From JAZGGS01 sp963714405 (GTDB taxonomy: Bacteria; Bacteroidota; Ignavibacteria; Ignavibacteriales; Ignavibacteriaceae), in contig CAVQOH010000006.1 in the NCBI GenBank assembly GCA_963714405.1, positions 186,001-250,000 on the forward strand: a DNA stretch of 64,000 nucleotides, in the 5' to 3' direction. Under the pieces are notes generated by a model that did not search any database, was not told where the DNA came from, and worked only from the letters and a program-made list of their open reading frames with translations. Position numbers and translations under genes: made by a program. Shown here in pieces: positions 7,804 to 17,127 of this stretch; position 1 is the first letter of the stretch, and the number at the start of each line of letters is the position of its first letter.

Positions 7804-9699
7804 TTATTCAAACTTAACCACGTTATTTTCATTATTAGAATCAGCGATATCAATTCCACCTAAAATTATCTCTTTAATTTGTTTATCTACCTTTTGCTCA
7901 ATTAAAAATTCTTTATTTCCTTCTTTCCAAACTAATGCAGAATAACTTATTTCAGAATCTGTTCCATCATCATAAACAATTTTTAACTTAACTGGAACTG
8001 GAATAATTCCCTCCTTACTTATATAGATTTGCAATTTTTCCTCATATCTATCAACACTTTTTATTGCCAAATCAGGATATCCATGATCAAAAAACCATGG
8101 TTTCCAAAACCAGTTTAAATTCTGTCCGCTTACCACATTAAATGTATTAAACATATCAAACGGAATTGGATGTTTGCCATTCCATTGTTTTATAAATTGC
8201 TGCAAAGCAGATAAGAATATTTCATCACCAAGAATCTGATGCAAATAGTGATAAGCAATTGCTGAACGGTTATATGAAGCTGAACGATAAGCAGGTCCCT
8301 TCAAAAAAACTGAAGGAATCATAGGAGGCATTTCGGTTTCCATCCCTGCAAAGTTTTGATAGCTCGCTATTGCACGTAATCTTCTGTAATTACCTTCAGT
8401 TATTCTTTCCTGGAAAGCAAACGGTAATTTTACTGCCCATCCTTCATCCATAAATGCATACTTTCGTTCATTTATACCTATATAAAAAGGAAAATAAGTG
8501 TGAGCAATTTCATGTGTAGTAACGCCAACCGTGCCTTCCCAGGTGCTTGCTGATCCATCATTTATCATCATCGGATATTCCATTCCTCCCGAACCGTTAA
8601 ATACGGTTAAACAAGGATAGGGAAATGATATTCCTGGCATTTCGAAAGAGAAATATTTAATCGATTTTTTACTTATCTCTGCAACATCGTAAAAATCATC
8701 AGAATCAATTTTATAAGCTGCATCAATAAAAACTTTTTTGTTATTTGTGCTATCAACCAGCACACTTAATCCATCCCACAAATAATGATCACTTAGTGCA
8801 AAAGAAAAATCTGTTACATTATTTGCATTAAACTTCCAGGTATTAAAATCATTTGAATTGTTAAAAATATTTCCCTTTTCAAGGTCTTCCTTCGTAATAA
8901 TTCTCACGACTTCTTCAGTTTGATGAGCAAGATTATATCTTTCCAGATAAATCTCATTTAGTAGTTCATCAGGATTTTGTAGAGTACCCGTGGCCCAAAC
9001 CGCAAATGTATTTGGAACTTTTATTTCAACATCAAAATTCGCAAAATTATTATAAAACTCCTGCTGTCCAGTATAATTATATCTATCCCATCCATCAATA
9101 TCATCATATACTGAAATTTGCGGATACCAGTACGCAATGAAAAATGAAGTTGAGTCGTATGCACCCATTCGAATTTTTACTTTATCAGATATGAATACAC
9201 TCCAGCTAATTGAAAAATCAAGTTGTGAATTTGGAAAAAGAGGTTCGCTTAAATTCAAGTAAACATTTGTACCCCTTCTCGTAAATATTTTTGAATCAAT
9301 CATATCAATTATTTCGCCTGAAATTATAATTTCATTTAGCGAAACGCCTTCGTGAACACTTGATGAAGGCAGAGGCCAATCTCTTGCACCTCCTTTTCTG
9401 AGAATATCCTGATATAACCTTATAACAATGTTTTGTAAAGTATCAGGGCTGTTATTATAATAAGTAATTTGCTCACTACCAGTTAATAAATTACTAATCG
9501 GATCCAGTTCAACTTTAATTTTATACTCTGAAAAATTTTGCCAGTAATTTATTCCTGGTTCACCACTAAGCGAGCGTGTACCTTGCTTGTAAGCAGTTTC
9601 TATATTTCTTGGAACAGGAAGATTTTGCTGAGCGACTATTCCCAGGCAAGGTAAAAGGGAAATTAGAATAAAACATTTTATCAATTTATTAATAGACAT
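7804..9699 (-). CDS. Secreted M1-family zinc metallopeptidase
   Basis: A 631-residue exported peptidase with a signal peptide (residues 1-24, ending IVAQQ). The gluzincin zinc site is complete: HEIAH at residues 396-400 and, after exactly 18 residues, the third ligand Glu419. The exopeptidase motif of M1 enzymes appears as GGMEY at 371-375. The N-terminal half is the M1 beta-saddle domain. It probably trims peptides from the N-terminus in the periplasm or at the cell surface. It lacks a T9SS sorting domain. The gene stands alone, convergent with the bTHX-like gene and about 30 nt downstream of ruvB on the same strand. Confidence 0.87.
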   Translation of the reverse strand: MSINKLIKCFILISLLPCLGIVAQQNLPVPRNIETAYKQGTRSLSGEPGINYWQNFSEYKIKVELDPISNLLTGSEQITYYNNSPDTLQNIVIRLYQDILRKGGARDWPLPSSSVHEGVSLNEIIISGEIIDMIDSKIFTRRGTNVYLNLSEPLFPNSQLDFSISWSVFISDKVKIRMGAYDSTSFFIAYWYPQISVYDDIDGWDRYNYTGQQEFYNNFANFDVEIKVPNTFAVWATGTLQNPDELLNEIYLERYNLAHQTEEVVRIITKEDLEKGNIFNNSNDFNTWKFNANNVTDFSFALSDHYLWDGLSVLVDSTNNKKVFIDAAYKIDSDDFYDVAEISKKSIKYFSFEMPGISFPYPCLTVFNGSGGMEYPMMINDGSASTWEGTVGVTTHEIAHTYFPFYIGINERKYAFMDEGWAVKLPFAFQERITEGNYRRLRAIASYQNFAGMETEMPPMIPSVFLKGPAYRSASYNRSAIAYHYLHQILGDEIFLSALQQFIKQWNGKHPIPFDMFNTFNVVSGQNLNWFWKPWFFDHGYPDLAIKSVDRYEEKLQIYISKEGIIPVPVKLKIVYDDGTDSEISYSALVWKEGNKEFLIEQKVDKQIKEIILGGIDIADSNNENNVVKFE

Positions 9700-9728
9700 T
9701 GTAAGTCCCTGAAAAAAAATTAAAAATG

Positions 9729-10754
9729 TTATTCGAAAAGCGATTGATCTTTAGATTTAAATTTAACCTTATCAAATCTTTTATATGCAAGTGCAGTTGC
9801 TTCCCTGCCGCGAGGAGTACGTTGTATAAACCCCTGCTGAATTAAAAATGGTTCATAAACTTCTTCAATTGTTCCCGGATCTTCATTAACCGCCACTGCA
9901 AGTGTATTTAAACCAACGGGTCCTCCGTTGTATTTATCAATAATTGCGAGAATTATTTCCTTATCCATTTCATCTAAACCAAATTCATCGACTTCTAAAG
10001 CAGTAAGTGCCTTTTTTGACGTTTCAATATCAATTGTTTTCTTGCTATCAAAATCTGCAAAATCTCTAGTTCGCCTTAACAATCGGTTTGCTATTCTTGG
10101 AGTACCCCGTGAACGTTTTGCAATTTCTAAAGAAGCATTAGTGTCAACCAGAACGTTTAGTATTTTTGCTGATCGTGTAACAATTTTTTGCACATGATCA
10201 GCATTGTAGTAATCTAAGCGGAATCGAATTCCAAACCTATCCCGTAAAGGTGAGGTAAGCATACCCGCACGTGTAGTTGCACCAATTAAAGTATATTGTG
10301 GCAAGCTAATTTGAATACTTCTAGCATTCGGTCCGCTGTCAATCAATATATCAAGTCTGTAATCTTCCATAGCTGAATAAAGATATTCTTCAACAACTGG
10401 GCTTAAACGATGGATTTCATCAATAAACAGTACGGAATTTTTTTCAAGATTCGTAAGAATCCCTGCCAGGTCTCCCGGCTTTTCTAAAACGGGTCCCGAA
10501 GTAACTTTTAATTTAACTTTCATTTCGTGGGCAATTATGTATGCCAACGTGGTTTTACCCAGTCCGGGCGGACCCGTTAGCAATGTGTGATCTAAAGCTT
10601 CCTCTCTTTTCATTGCTGCAGAAATAAAAACATTCAGGTTTTCAGTAATTCTTTCCTGCCCAATAAATTCACTTAAATCATACGGACGCAGTCGATTTTC
10701 GAACTTTTTTTCTTCTGATGAAAGGTCGGGATTTGTATTACCGGATTTTCGCAT
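9729..10754 (-). CDS. ruvB: Holliday junction branch-migration ATPase RuvB
   Basis: A 341-residue AAA+ motor that drives branch migration of Holliday junctions together with RuvA. Walker A is GPPGLGKTT at residues 61-69 and Walker B is IDEIH at 111-115. The sensor region ATTRAG, the arginine-finger region, and the C-terminal winged helix ending with RTPRGREAT are all present. Length is normal for the family. ruvA and ruvC are not adjacent. The M1 peptidase follows on the same strand. Confidence 0.97.
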   Translation of the reverse strand: MRKSGNTNPDLSSEEKKFENRLRPYDLSEFIGQERITENLNVFISAAMKREEALDHTLLTGPPGLGKTTLAYIIAHEMKVKLKVTSGPVLEKPGDLAGILTNLEKNSVLFIDEIHRLSPVVEEYLYSAMEDYRLDILIDSGPNARSIQISLPQYTLIGATTRAGMLTSPLRDRFGIRFRLDYYNADHVQKIVTRSAKILNVLVDTNASLEIAKRSRGTPRIANRLLRRTRDFADFDSKKTIDIETSKKALTALEVDEFGLDEMDKEIILAIIDKYNGGPVGLNTLAVAVNEDPGTIEEVYEPFLIQQGFIQRTPRGREATALAYKRFDKVKFKSKDQSLFE

Positions 10755-10814
10755 AAAGAATATTTATAAATATAATTCTGATTAAAATTTAACAAAAATA
10801 ATTAACAAAGTTTT

Positions 10815-11903
10815 TTAAGTTACTAACTCTTTATTTTTCATTTTTAATTTGTGAAGATAATAAACCATTAGAGTCATCAAAATAAGCATAGCTAAAGCTG
10901 CAGCAAATGCTTCCCATCCGTTAAAGCTTTTAGACCAGAGTTTGTTAATTCCAGGATTCCATGCACTTCCATAAAGAATTATTAAATGAACAACATAAAT
11001 TAATAAAGTGTTTCTTCCCACAGTAATTAAAAACCCAGGGATCTTTTCTACTCTTAAAGCGATGTAAGAAACTAAAGCATTTAAAATTAAAACAAATCCT
11101 ACCCTGAATATAATTAAACCGGGGCTAGCTTGTGAAGCATAGATAGGAAGATCAGAATCACTTAAAACATATTTACTTAGCAATGAAATAACAATAAATG
11201 ATATACCAAATAGCAATAGCATTAAGCTAAATCTACTGGTTTTAAAAACCAGTGGATTTTTTGCCAGATAACTTCCTAAAACTCCTCCCGCAATCACGTA
11301 ACCTGCCCATGGAAAGAAAGGAAAATTTGAACCTGTACCCGGATATAAATAACCTGCAATTGGAGCAGGTATAAACGAAATCCAGTTAGCACTGTATATA
11401 AACGGCGAGCTGAAGAATACAATTGAAGCCACAAATATAAAACTGAAGGAATTGCTCAGCTTTATTTTTTCTGATATGTAAAGCACAAGTAATACTGCCA
11501 GTAAACTTATTCCAATTAAATGTAAAACATCAACAGCAAAAAATATTTTCCATTCGCCTTCAGAAACTCCTGAAAAATCAATAATTGTTGATGTAGGGTA
11601 ACGCAGTAAGTATCCAATAAACAGAAGCAACAATCCCCTTTTAATTCCTTTTTTAACTCTTGGATTTTCACTAAAAGATTTACCAATAGAGCAAAAAAGA
11701 TAGGTAAAAACAGTTCCTGCGGTAAACATAAAGATCGGTGCAGTCATTCCTCGCATAAAATGCCATACCGCATAAATTGGTAATTCGGTATTTCTCGAAC
11801 TTGCATCTAGAACTACATTTATTGTATGTCCCTGCACCATTTGCAATACAGCAAATGCTCTAATAAGATCTATGAATATTATTCTACTTTTGTTTACAGC
11901 CAT
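10815..11903 (-). CDS. Multipass membrane acyltransferase (DUF1624/HGSNAT or acyltransferase-3 type)
   Basis: A 362-residue integral membrane protein with about 10 hydrophobic helices. The N-terminus reads RIIFIDLIRAFAVLQMVQGH, the conserved start of DUF1624/HGSNAT-like and acyltransferase-3 enzymes. The histidine after MVQG is the expected catalytic or acyl-binding residue. Such enzymes move acyl groups onto cell-surface sugars. Substrate and exact subfamily cannot be decided from sequence alone. It lies about 60 nt upstream of ruvB on the same strand. Confidence 0.7.
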   Translation of the reverse strand: MAVNKSRIIFIDLIRAFAVLQMVQGHTINVVLDASSRNTELPIYAVWHFMRGMTAPIFMFTAGTVFTYLFCSIGKSFSENPRVKKGIKRGLLLLFIGYLLRYPTSTIIDFSGVSEGEWKIFFAVDVLHLIGISLLAVLLVLYISEKIKLSNSFSFIFVASIVFFSSPFIYSANWISFIPAPIAGYLYPGTGSNFPFFPWAGYVIAGGVLGSYLAKNPLVFKTSRFSLMLLLFGISFIVISLLSKYVLSDSDLPIYASQASPGLIIFRVGFVLILNALVSYIALRVEKIPGFLITVGRNTLLIYVVHLIILYGSAWNPGINKLWSKSFNGWEAFAAALAMLILMTLMVYYLHKLKMKNKELVT

Positions 11904-11980
11904 TAAAATGAATGTTTTACAAGTAAAGTAAATTTAGTAATAAAAATATGAAAAGTTATGTGGAAGGCTAAAAATTTGAA

Positions 11981-12181
11981 TTAAATATTTTTGAGTAATA
12001 CTTTTTCGTTTTTAATTATTCTTTCAACGGAATATTTTGTTTTTATTTCATTTAGAACTTTTTCCGTCCATTTTGGGGGGACACACCATCCGCCAAGTAG
12101 CAGTAAAACAAGAACTACAAAGTAAAGCGAATATTCCATTAATCGCTTTCTACTTCTTCTTATTTTTTTTGAAAATTTCAA
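11981..12181 (-). CDS. Hypothetical small membrane protein
   Basis: A 66-residue frame with a strongly basic N-terminus (KKIRRSRKR), one hydrophobic helix (about residues 17-31) and a charged C-terminal half, consistent with a single-pass inner-membrane protein. The start is uncertain: TTG 12181, or ATG at codon 15. I do not recognise a family. It lies behind the terminator of the heat-shock cluster, so it would need its own promoter. It may be spurious. Confidence 0.35.
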   Translation of the reverse strand: MKFSKKIRRSRKRLMEYSLYFVVLVLLLLGGWCVPPKWTEKVLNEIKTKYSVERIIKNEKVLLKNI

Positions 12182-12224
12182 TTCAAATGATCAACAATCG
12201 TTTTAAATAGATATGATTAATTAA

Positions 12225-12250
12225 GAAACCCCCGAAAAGTCGGGGGCTTC
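12225..12250 (-). terminator. Terminator of the hsp20-dnaK-hsp20 cluster
   Basis: Perfect 7-bp G/C stem CCCCCGA / TCGGGGG with a 4-nt loop, followed on the minus strand by TTTCTTAATT. It ends the reverse-strand heat-shock cluster. Confidence 0.8.
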
Positions 12251-12267
12251 AAATAAATTAGTAAACC

Positions 12268-12666
12268 TTAATCAATGCTTATTGTTCTAAGCTTTGCTCT
12301 ATCATGCTTAGGAAGTCTTACAATCAATTTTCCGCTATCATATTTAGCTTCTATCTTAGTTTCATCAATTGCTTTTGATATATTGAATTTCCTGTAAAAG
12401 TTTCCAATTTCATTTTCATTTAGTATGTAATTACGGTTGATTGATTCATCATAATCAATTTTGCCAAAAAGTATAAGAGATTTATCATCAACTTTAACCT
12501 GAATGTTTTTTCTTAATAACCCAGGCATATTTGCTGTTAGGTAAAACTCATCAGGCACTTCGTAAATATCAACCAAAGGAGTGACAAAATTTTGTGTTTT
12601 TAATAATTCATCAATTGATTTAGAGCTGCTTTCTTCTACAGCTATAATTTCTTTACTTTCATTCAT
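12268..12666 (-). CDS. Small heat-shock protein, Hsp20/alpha-crystallin family
   Basis: A 132-residue ATP-independent holdase chaperone. The alpha-crystallin domain spans about residues 30-125. The C-terminal end TISID provides the I-x-I anchor that drives oligomer assembly. The ATG has AGAGGATAACT upstream. It is third in a reverse-strand cluster after hsp20 and dnaK, so it is likely heat-induced together with them. It is clearly different in sequence from the other Hsp20 at 14.7-15.2 kb. Confidence 0.9.
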   Translation of the reverse strand: MNESKEIIAVEESSSKSIDELLKTQNFVTPLVDIYEVPDEFYLTANMPGLLRKNIQVKVDDKSLILFGKIDYDESINRNYILNENEIGNFYRKFNISKAIDETKIEAKYDSGKLIVRLPKHDRAKLRTISID

Positions 12667-12739
12667 AGTTATCCTCTAAAAATCTAAAAGTTTAATCTTC
12701 GGGCTTCAAATTTATGAATCCGTCTCAAAAATATTTTAA

Positions 12740-14683
12740 TTATTTATCTTTATCATCTTCATCATCAACTACCTCATAGGATGCATCCTGTACATCTTCT
12801 TTCTCCTCAGTTTTATTATCACCTTGCGCGCTTCCCTGCTGCCCATCAGTTTGTGCACCACCCTGAGCTTGCTGCTGTGCTTCAGCCTGGGAATACAATT
12901 CTGATGCGATATCACCCCAAACTTTATTTAGAGATTCAGTTGCTGTTTTCATCTGTTCTGCACTATTTGAAGCGATTGCATCTTCAACTTTTTTAATTTC
13001 GCTTTCCAGTTTTGTTTTGGAATCAGCAGAAATTTTATCCTTCATATCTTCCATTTGTTTTTTAATCTGGAATACCAAACTATCTGCCTGGTTTCTTATA
13101 TCAACATCTTCTTTTTTCTTTTTATCTTCAGCAGCGTGTTCTTTTGCATCATTCTTCATCTTTTCAACTTCTTCTTTTGACAAACCACTAGATGATGTGA
13201 TTCTTATACTTTGTTCTTTATTTGTGGCCTTATCTTTTGCATGAACCTGCATAATTCCGTTTGCATCAATATCAAACGTTACTTCTATTTGCGGAATCCC
13301 TCTTGGAGCAGGTGGAATTCCATCAAGATGAAATCTTCCCAGTGTTCGGTTGTCTCCAGCCATCGATCTTTCGCCCTGCAAAACATTAATTTCTACTGAG
13401 GGTTGATTATCTGCGGCAGTTGAAAAAATTTCACTTTTCTTAGTTGGGATAGTTGTGTTGGCATCGATCAACCTGGTCATCACGCCACCAAGGGTTTCAA
13501 TTCCCAATGAAAGAGGTGTAACATCAAGAAGCAGTACATCTTTAACATCTCCAGTTAAAACGCCACCTTGAATTGCTGCACCAATTGCTACAACTTCATC
13601 AGGATTAACACCTTTATGTGGTTCTTTTCCGAAAAGATTTTTAACTAGTTCCTGTACCATAGGAATTCTTGTAGAGCCGCCAACAAGTATTACCTCATCA
13701 ATATCAGATGCAGAAATTCCAGAATCTTTAATCGCTTGTTCACAAGGAATTTTTGTTCTATCAACGAGATCATGAATCAGCTGTTCAAATTTTGAACGGC
13801 TTAAGTTGATGTTTAAGTGTTTCGGTCCATCCTGTGTTGCAGTAATAAATGGAAGGTTAACATCTGTTGAATTTCCGGATGACAATTCAATTTTAGCTTT
13901 TTCAGCAGCTTCTTTCAATCTTTGTAAAGCCATAGGATCTTTACGCAAATCTATACTATCCGATTTTAAAAATTCATCAGCAAGAAAATCTATCACACGC
14001 TGATCAAAATCATCACCACCCAGGTGGGTATCACCGTTTGTAGATTTAACTTCAAACACGCCTTCACCAAGCTGCAGTATGGAAATATCAAAAGTACCAC
14101 CACCTAAATCGTAAATAGCAATTGTATGTTCTTTGGTTGTTTTATCCAATCCATAAGCAAGTGCAGCAGCGGTTGGTTCGTTTATTATTCTTTTTACTGA
14201 TAATCCTGCAATTTCACCTGCATCCTTCGTTGCCTGTCTTTGTGAATCATTAAAGTAAGCAGGAACAGTTATTACCGCTTCAGTTACTTCGTGTCCAAGA
14301 TATTCTTCAGCAGTTTTTTTCATCTTTTGAAGAATCATTGCACTTATTTCAGGTGGAGAATATATTCTGTCTTCAATTTTAACACGTGCAGTTTGGTTTT
14401 CTCCTTCAACGACAGAATATGGGACTTCACCAATTTCAGTACCTACTTCATTTATTTTTCTTCCCATAAATCTTTTGATTGAGAAGATTGTATTCTGTGG
14501 ATTTGTAATTGCCTGCCTTTTTGCAGGTTGTCCAACAAGTCTTTCACCATTTTTAGCAAAAGCAACAACAGAAGGTGTAGTACGAGCTCCTTCAGAATTG
14601 GGTATAACAACAGGATCATTGCCTTCCATAACTGATACACAGGAATTGGTTGTTCCTAAATCTATTCCAATAATTTTACTCAT
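12740..14683 (-). CDS. dnaK: Chaperone DnaK (Hsp70)
   Basis: A 647-residue Hsp70. The nucleotide-binding domain begins IIGIDLGTTNSCV and contains the phosphate loop DLGGGTFD and the adenosine motif GGSTRIP. The substrate-binding domain begins after the linker DVLLLDVTPLSLG. The tail is Gln/Gly-rich and ends in the acidic stretch VVDDEDDKDK. It refolds and protects cytoplasmic proteins with DnaJ and GrpE, whose genes are not in this window. A strong AAGGAG precedes ATG. It lies between two small heat-shock genes, an arrangement different from the common grpE-dnaK-dnaJ order. Confidence 0.98.
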   Translation of the reverse strand: MSKIIGIDLGTTNSCVSVMEGNDPVVIPNSEGARTTPSVVAFAKNGERLVGQPAKRQAITNPQNTIFSIKRFMGRKINEVGTEIGEVPYSVVEGENQTARVKIEDRIYSPPEISAMILQKMKKTAEEYLGHEVTEAVITVPAYFNDSQRQATKDAGEIAGLSVKRIINEPTAAALAYGLDKTTKEHTIAIYDLGGGTFDISILQLGEGVFEVKSTNGDTHLGGDDFDQRVIDFLADEFLKSDSIDLRKDPMALQRLKEAAEKAKIELSSGNSTDVNLPFITATQDGPKHLNINLSRSKFEQLIHDLVDRTKIPCEQAIKDSGISASDIDEVILVGGSTRIPMVQELVKNLFGKEPHKGVNPDEVVAIGAAIQGGVLTGDVKDVLLLDVTPLSLGIETLGGVMTRLIDANTTIPTKKSEIFSTAADNQPSVEINVLQGERSMAGDNRTLGRFHLDGIPPAPRGIPQIEVTFDIDANGIMQVHAKDKATNKEQSIRITSSSGLSKEEVEKMKNDAKEHAAEDKKKKEDVDIRNQADSLVFQIKKQMEDMKDKISADSKTKLESEIKKVEDAIASNSAEQMKTATESLNKVWGDIASELYSQAEAQQQAQGGAQTDGQQGSAQGDNKTEEKEDVQDASYEVVDDEDDKDK

Positions 14684-14704
14684 TATAAATCTCCTTAGTT
14701 AAAT

Positions 14705-14725
14705 GGCAGCAACTAAAAAGCTGCC
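14705..14725 (-). other. Hairpin between hsp20 and dnaK
   Basis: Inverted repeat GGCAGC / GCTGCC with a 9-nt loop in the 53-nt gap between the first hsp20 and dnaK. It has no following T-tract, so it more likely sets differential expression or RNA processing than full termination. Confidence 0.45.
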
Positions 14726-14736
14726 GCCCTAATTTT

Positions 14737-15183
14737 TTAATTAATTTTAATTACTCTTTCTGTTGGCTCTACTTCTTTCCTCTTACCAATTGTTACGGAA
14801 AGAATACCATTTTCAAATTCTGCTTTTATATTTTCAGAATCATAATCATCAGAAAGTTTAAAACTTCTGTTAAATGAACCTTTAAATATTTCACTTTTCA
14901 AAACTTTAGGTTCATCATTATTCTCCATTTTGTTTTCTTTCTTTCCGCTGATGTTAAGCAAACCATTTTCAATTACCAGTTTCACGTCCTCTTTTTTAAT
15001 TCCAGGTAACTCTACATTAATATTTAGTACTTTATCATATTCAAAAATATCAACACGGGGGAAAAGAACAGAATCAGCTCTAAAGCAATCAGGCATTTCA
15101 CCAAATAATTTATTTACAGATCGGTTTAATCTTTGTTCATCCAACCGGTGACCAAATTTCACAAGTGTCATTTTATTCTCCAT
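14737..15183 (-). CDS. Small heat-shock protein, Hsp20/alpha-crystallin family
   Basis: A 148-residue small heat-shock protein of the bacterial class A type. The alpha-crystallin domain covers about residues 40-140, with the typical VELPGIKKEDVK and ENGLLNISG segments, and the C-terminus ends RVIKIN (I-x-I anchor). The start may be ATG 15171 rather than 15183, because GGAGAAT fits 15171 better. It is first in the cluster hsp20-dnaK-hsp20. The region upstream has TGGCA/TGCCA palindromes but no CIRCE element. Confidence 0.9.
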   Translation of the reverse strand: MENKMTLVKFGHRLDEQRLNRSVNKLFGEMPDCFRADSVLFPRVDIFEYDKVLNINVELPGIKKEDVKLVIENGLLNISGKKENKMENNDEPKVLKSEIFKGSFNRSFKLSDDYDSENIKAEFENGILSVTIGKRKEVEPTERVIKIN

Positions 15184-15308
15184 TTAATAGTTATGTGTAT
15201 AATTTTTTAACAACAGAACCAAATGATATGCCACAATTCAAAAAATCTGCTAAGTTACTTAAATTAAACAGGTTACAGGAATGGGTAGAAGTAAAAGAAT
15301 ATTTATGC

Positions 15309-15367
15309 TGGCAGTTAGTTTGCCAAATTGGCATTCCTTGATTTCATAAATGGCAACTATTCCGCCA
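15309..15367. promoter_or_regulatory. Cluster of TGGCA/TGCCA palindromes, with sigma54-like spacing, between hsp20 and birA
   Basis: TGGCA-N7-TGCCA at 15309-15325 overlaps the perfect 13-bp palindrome TGCCAAATTGGCA at 15321-15333. A further TGGCA...CCGCCA lies at 15351-15367. On the plus strand 15309-15323 fits the sigma54 layout (GG and TTGC with the GG/GC elements in exact 24/12 spacing). On the minus strand 15367-15353 also fits (TGGC...TTGC), pointing towards hsp20. The symmetry could instead mark a repressor operator. Neither role is proven. Confidence 0.4.
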
Positions 15368-15421
15368 AATTTAAGTTTGTGAAGAAAATTCATTATTTTT
15401 TATTACAACAAAGGAAAAATT

Positions 15422-16198
15422 TTGTTTAATATAGAAATTTTTGATATAAAACTTGATACAGAACTCATGGGACGCAATTTTATTTATGCAGAAGAAATTG
15501 CTTCAACAAATACTGAATTGCTAGAAAATAAAGATAGTTACGATCAAAACGGAACTGTGTTATTTACAGATCATCAGTTGGAGGGAAAAGGTAGGCGGAA
15601 TAGGAAATGGATAAGTGAAAAAGATGTGAACCTTACCTTTTCTTTATTACTAGTTCATGAGAATGCACTGACAAAATCAGTGAATATGATAAATCTTGCA
15701 GCCTCACTGGCAGTAGCTACCTCAATAGAAAATTTATACCAATTACGTACAGAGCTTAAATGGCCAAATGATGTTTTAATAAACAGGAGAAAAGCAGCCG
15801 GAATTTTACTGGAGTCATCAATTAAAGGTGAAAAAATTGAACGGCTCGTTGTTGGTTTTGGTATAAATGTAAATCAAAAATCATTTCCAGGCAGTTACAA
15901 CTTACCCCCCACATCTTTAAACCTTGAAGCTGTGACAGAAATTGAAAGAGAAAATCTGCTCGCAGAAATACTAAATAATTTTGAAGACTTATTCAATGTT
16001 GCAATCACAAAACCACAAAACATAATTAAAGATTGGAAAAGCAAATGCCATATGCTTGGAGACAGAATAAAAATTTCTGATAATGATAAAACTATTGTTG
16101 GAATCTTTAATGATATTGATGAAAATGGATTTTTAGTTTTAAGACGAAATGATAAGCTAGAAAAAATTCATTTTGGTGATGTAAGTCTTCAGTTATAG
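15422..16198 (+). CDS. birA: Biotin--[acetyl-CoA-carboxylase] ligase
   Basis: A 258-residue biotin protein ligase that attaches biotin to AccB via biotinyl-AMP. The biotinyl-AMP loop is GKGRRNRKW (about residues 55-63) and the ATP/lysine motif is LKWPND (about residue 117). A small SH3-like C-terminal domain follows. It lacks the N-terminal DNA-binding domain of E. coli BirA, so it is a class I ligase without repressor function. The TTG start at 15422 has AAAGGA upstream. It is convergent with accD, a subunit of the enzyme whose carrier it modifies. Confidence 0.92.
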   Translation: MFNIEIFDIKLDTELMGRNFIYAEEIASTNTELLENKDSYDQNGTVLFTDHQLEGKGRRNRKWISEKDVNLTFSLLLVHENALTKSVNMINLAASLAVATSIENLYQLRTELKWPNDVLINRRKAAGILLESSIKGEKIERLVVGFGINVNQKSFPGSYNLPPTSLNLEAVTEIERENLLAEILNNFEDLFNVAITKPQNIIKDWKSKCHMLGDRIKISDNDKTIVGIFNDIDENGFLVLRRNDKLEKIHFGDVSLQL

Positions 16199-16285
16199 AA
16201 TAGATCAGTTGAGTTATATTTCGATCTTACCTGAAATTTTTAAAAATCTAAATGCTAAAGATCTATCCTGCCGACTATCTTTAAC

Positions 16286-17125
16286 TTAATAAACCAAGTT
16301 TAGAAGTGTACTTATATTTTGTTTTAAGTCTTGCCGTGTAGAAACTATATCAACAAAACCTTTATCCAATAAAAATTCTGATCTTTGGAAACCTTCAGGT
16401 AGATCCCGCCCAATCGTTTGTTTTATAACTCTTGGTCCCGCAAAACCAATTAAAGCTTTTGGTTCAGCAATGTTAAAATCTCCCAGCATTGCATAACTTG
16501 CGGTTGTCCCCCCAGTTGTAGGATCAGTAAGTACAGATATGTATGGAATTTTTTCTTCAGAAAGGCGTGCAAGCCTTGCACTTGTTTTTGCAAGCTGCAT
16601 AAGCGAGTATGCTCCTTCCATCATTCTTGCACCACCGCTTGCAGAAATAATGACCAATGGAATTTTACTTTTAAATGCTTTATCTGTGATCCGTGCAACT
16701 TTTTCACCAACAACAGAGCCCATGCTTCCACCAATAAACTTAAAATCCATACATCCGAATGCAATATTTTTACCATCAATTTTACCAGTGCCAATTCTTA
16801 TTGCATCATAAAGCCCAAGCTTTTTAATCGATGATGCGATTCTTTCAGTATATTTTTTAGTATCCTGAAACTTTAAAGGATCGGCGGACTTCATTTTCTT
16901 ATCAATTTCTTTAAAACTGCCTTTATCCAGTATAATATTTATATATTCCCGGCTTCCAATTCTAAAATGATATGCACATTTTAAACAAGTCCAGAGGTTT
17001 GATTCCAGCTGTTTATTATGAATTATCTCTCCGCAGCCTGGGCATTTTTCCCACAAGCCATCAGGTAATTCCTTTTTTTGCGTATCAGGATCTATTTTCT
17101 GTTTCGATCGCTTAAACCACGGCAT
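16286..17125 (-). CDS. accD: Acetyl-CoA carboxylase carboxyltransferase subunit beta
   Basis: A 279-residue subunit of the carboxyltransferase that makes malonyl-CoA for fatty acid synthesis. The N-terminal zinc ribbon has CPGC...CLKC at about residues 28-50. The crotonase-like core contains SASGGARMMEG and PTTGGTTASYAMLGD, the CoA-binding oxyanion-hole segments. Length is normal. accA is not adjacent. It is the last gene of the reverse-strand operon after DUF1573, with a 2-nt gap. Confidence 0.96.
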   Translation of the reverse strand: MPWFKRSKQKIDPDTQKKELPDGLWEKCPGCGEIIHNKQLESNLWTCLKCAYHFRIGSREYINIILDKGSFKEIDKKMKSADPLKFQDTKKYTERIASSIKKLGLYDAIRIGTGKIDGKNIAFGCMDFKFIGGSMGSVVGEKVARITDKAFKSKIPLVIISASGGARMMEGAYSLMQLAKTSARLARLSEEKIPYISVLTDPTTGGTTASYAMLGDFNIAEPKALIGFAGPRVIKQTIGRDLPEGFQRSEFLLDKGFVDIVSTRQDLKQNISTLLNLVY

Positions 17126-17127
17126 AA

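Noticed and set aside
12781..14702. Several forward frames across dnaK
   Set aside because: All are shadows of the strongly conserved reverse-strand DnaK frame.
14737..15421. CIRCE/HrcA element upstream of the heat-shock cluster
   Set aside because: The TTAGCACTC-N9-GAGTGCTAA inverted repeat is not present; only TGGCA/TGCCA palindromes are seen.
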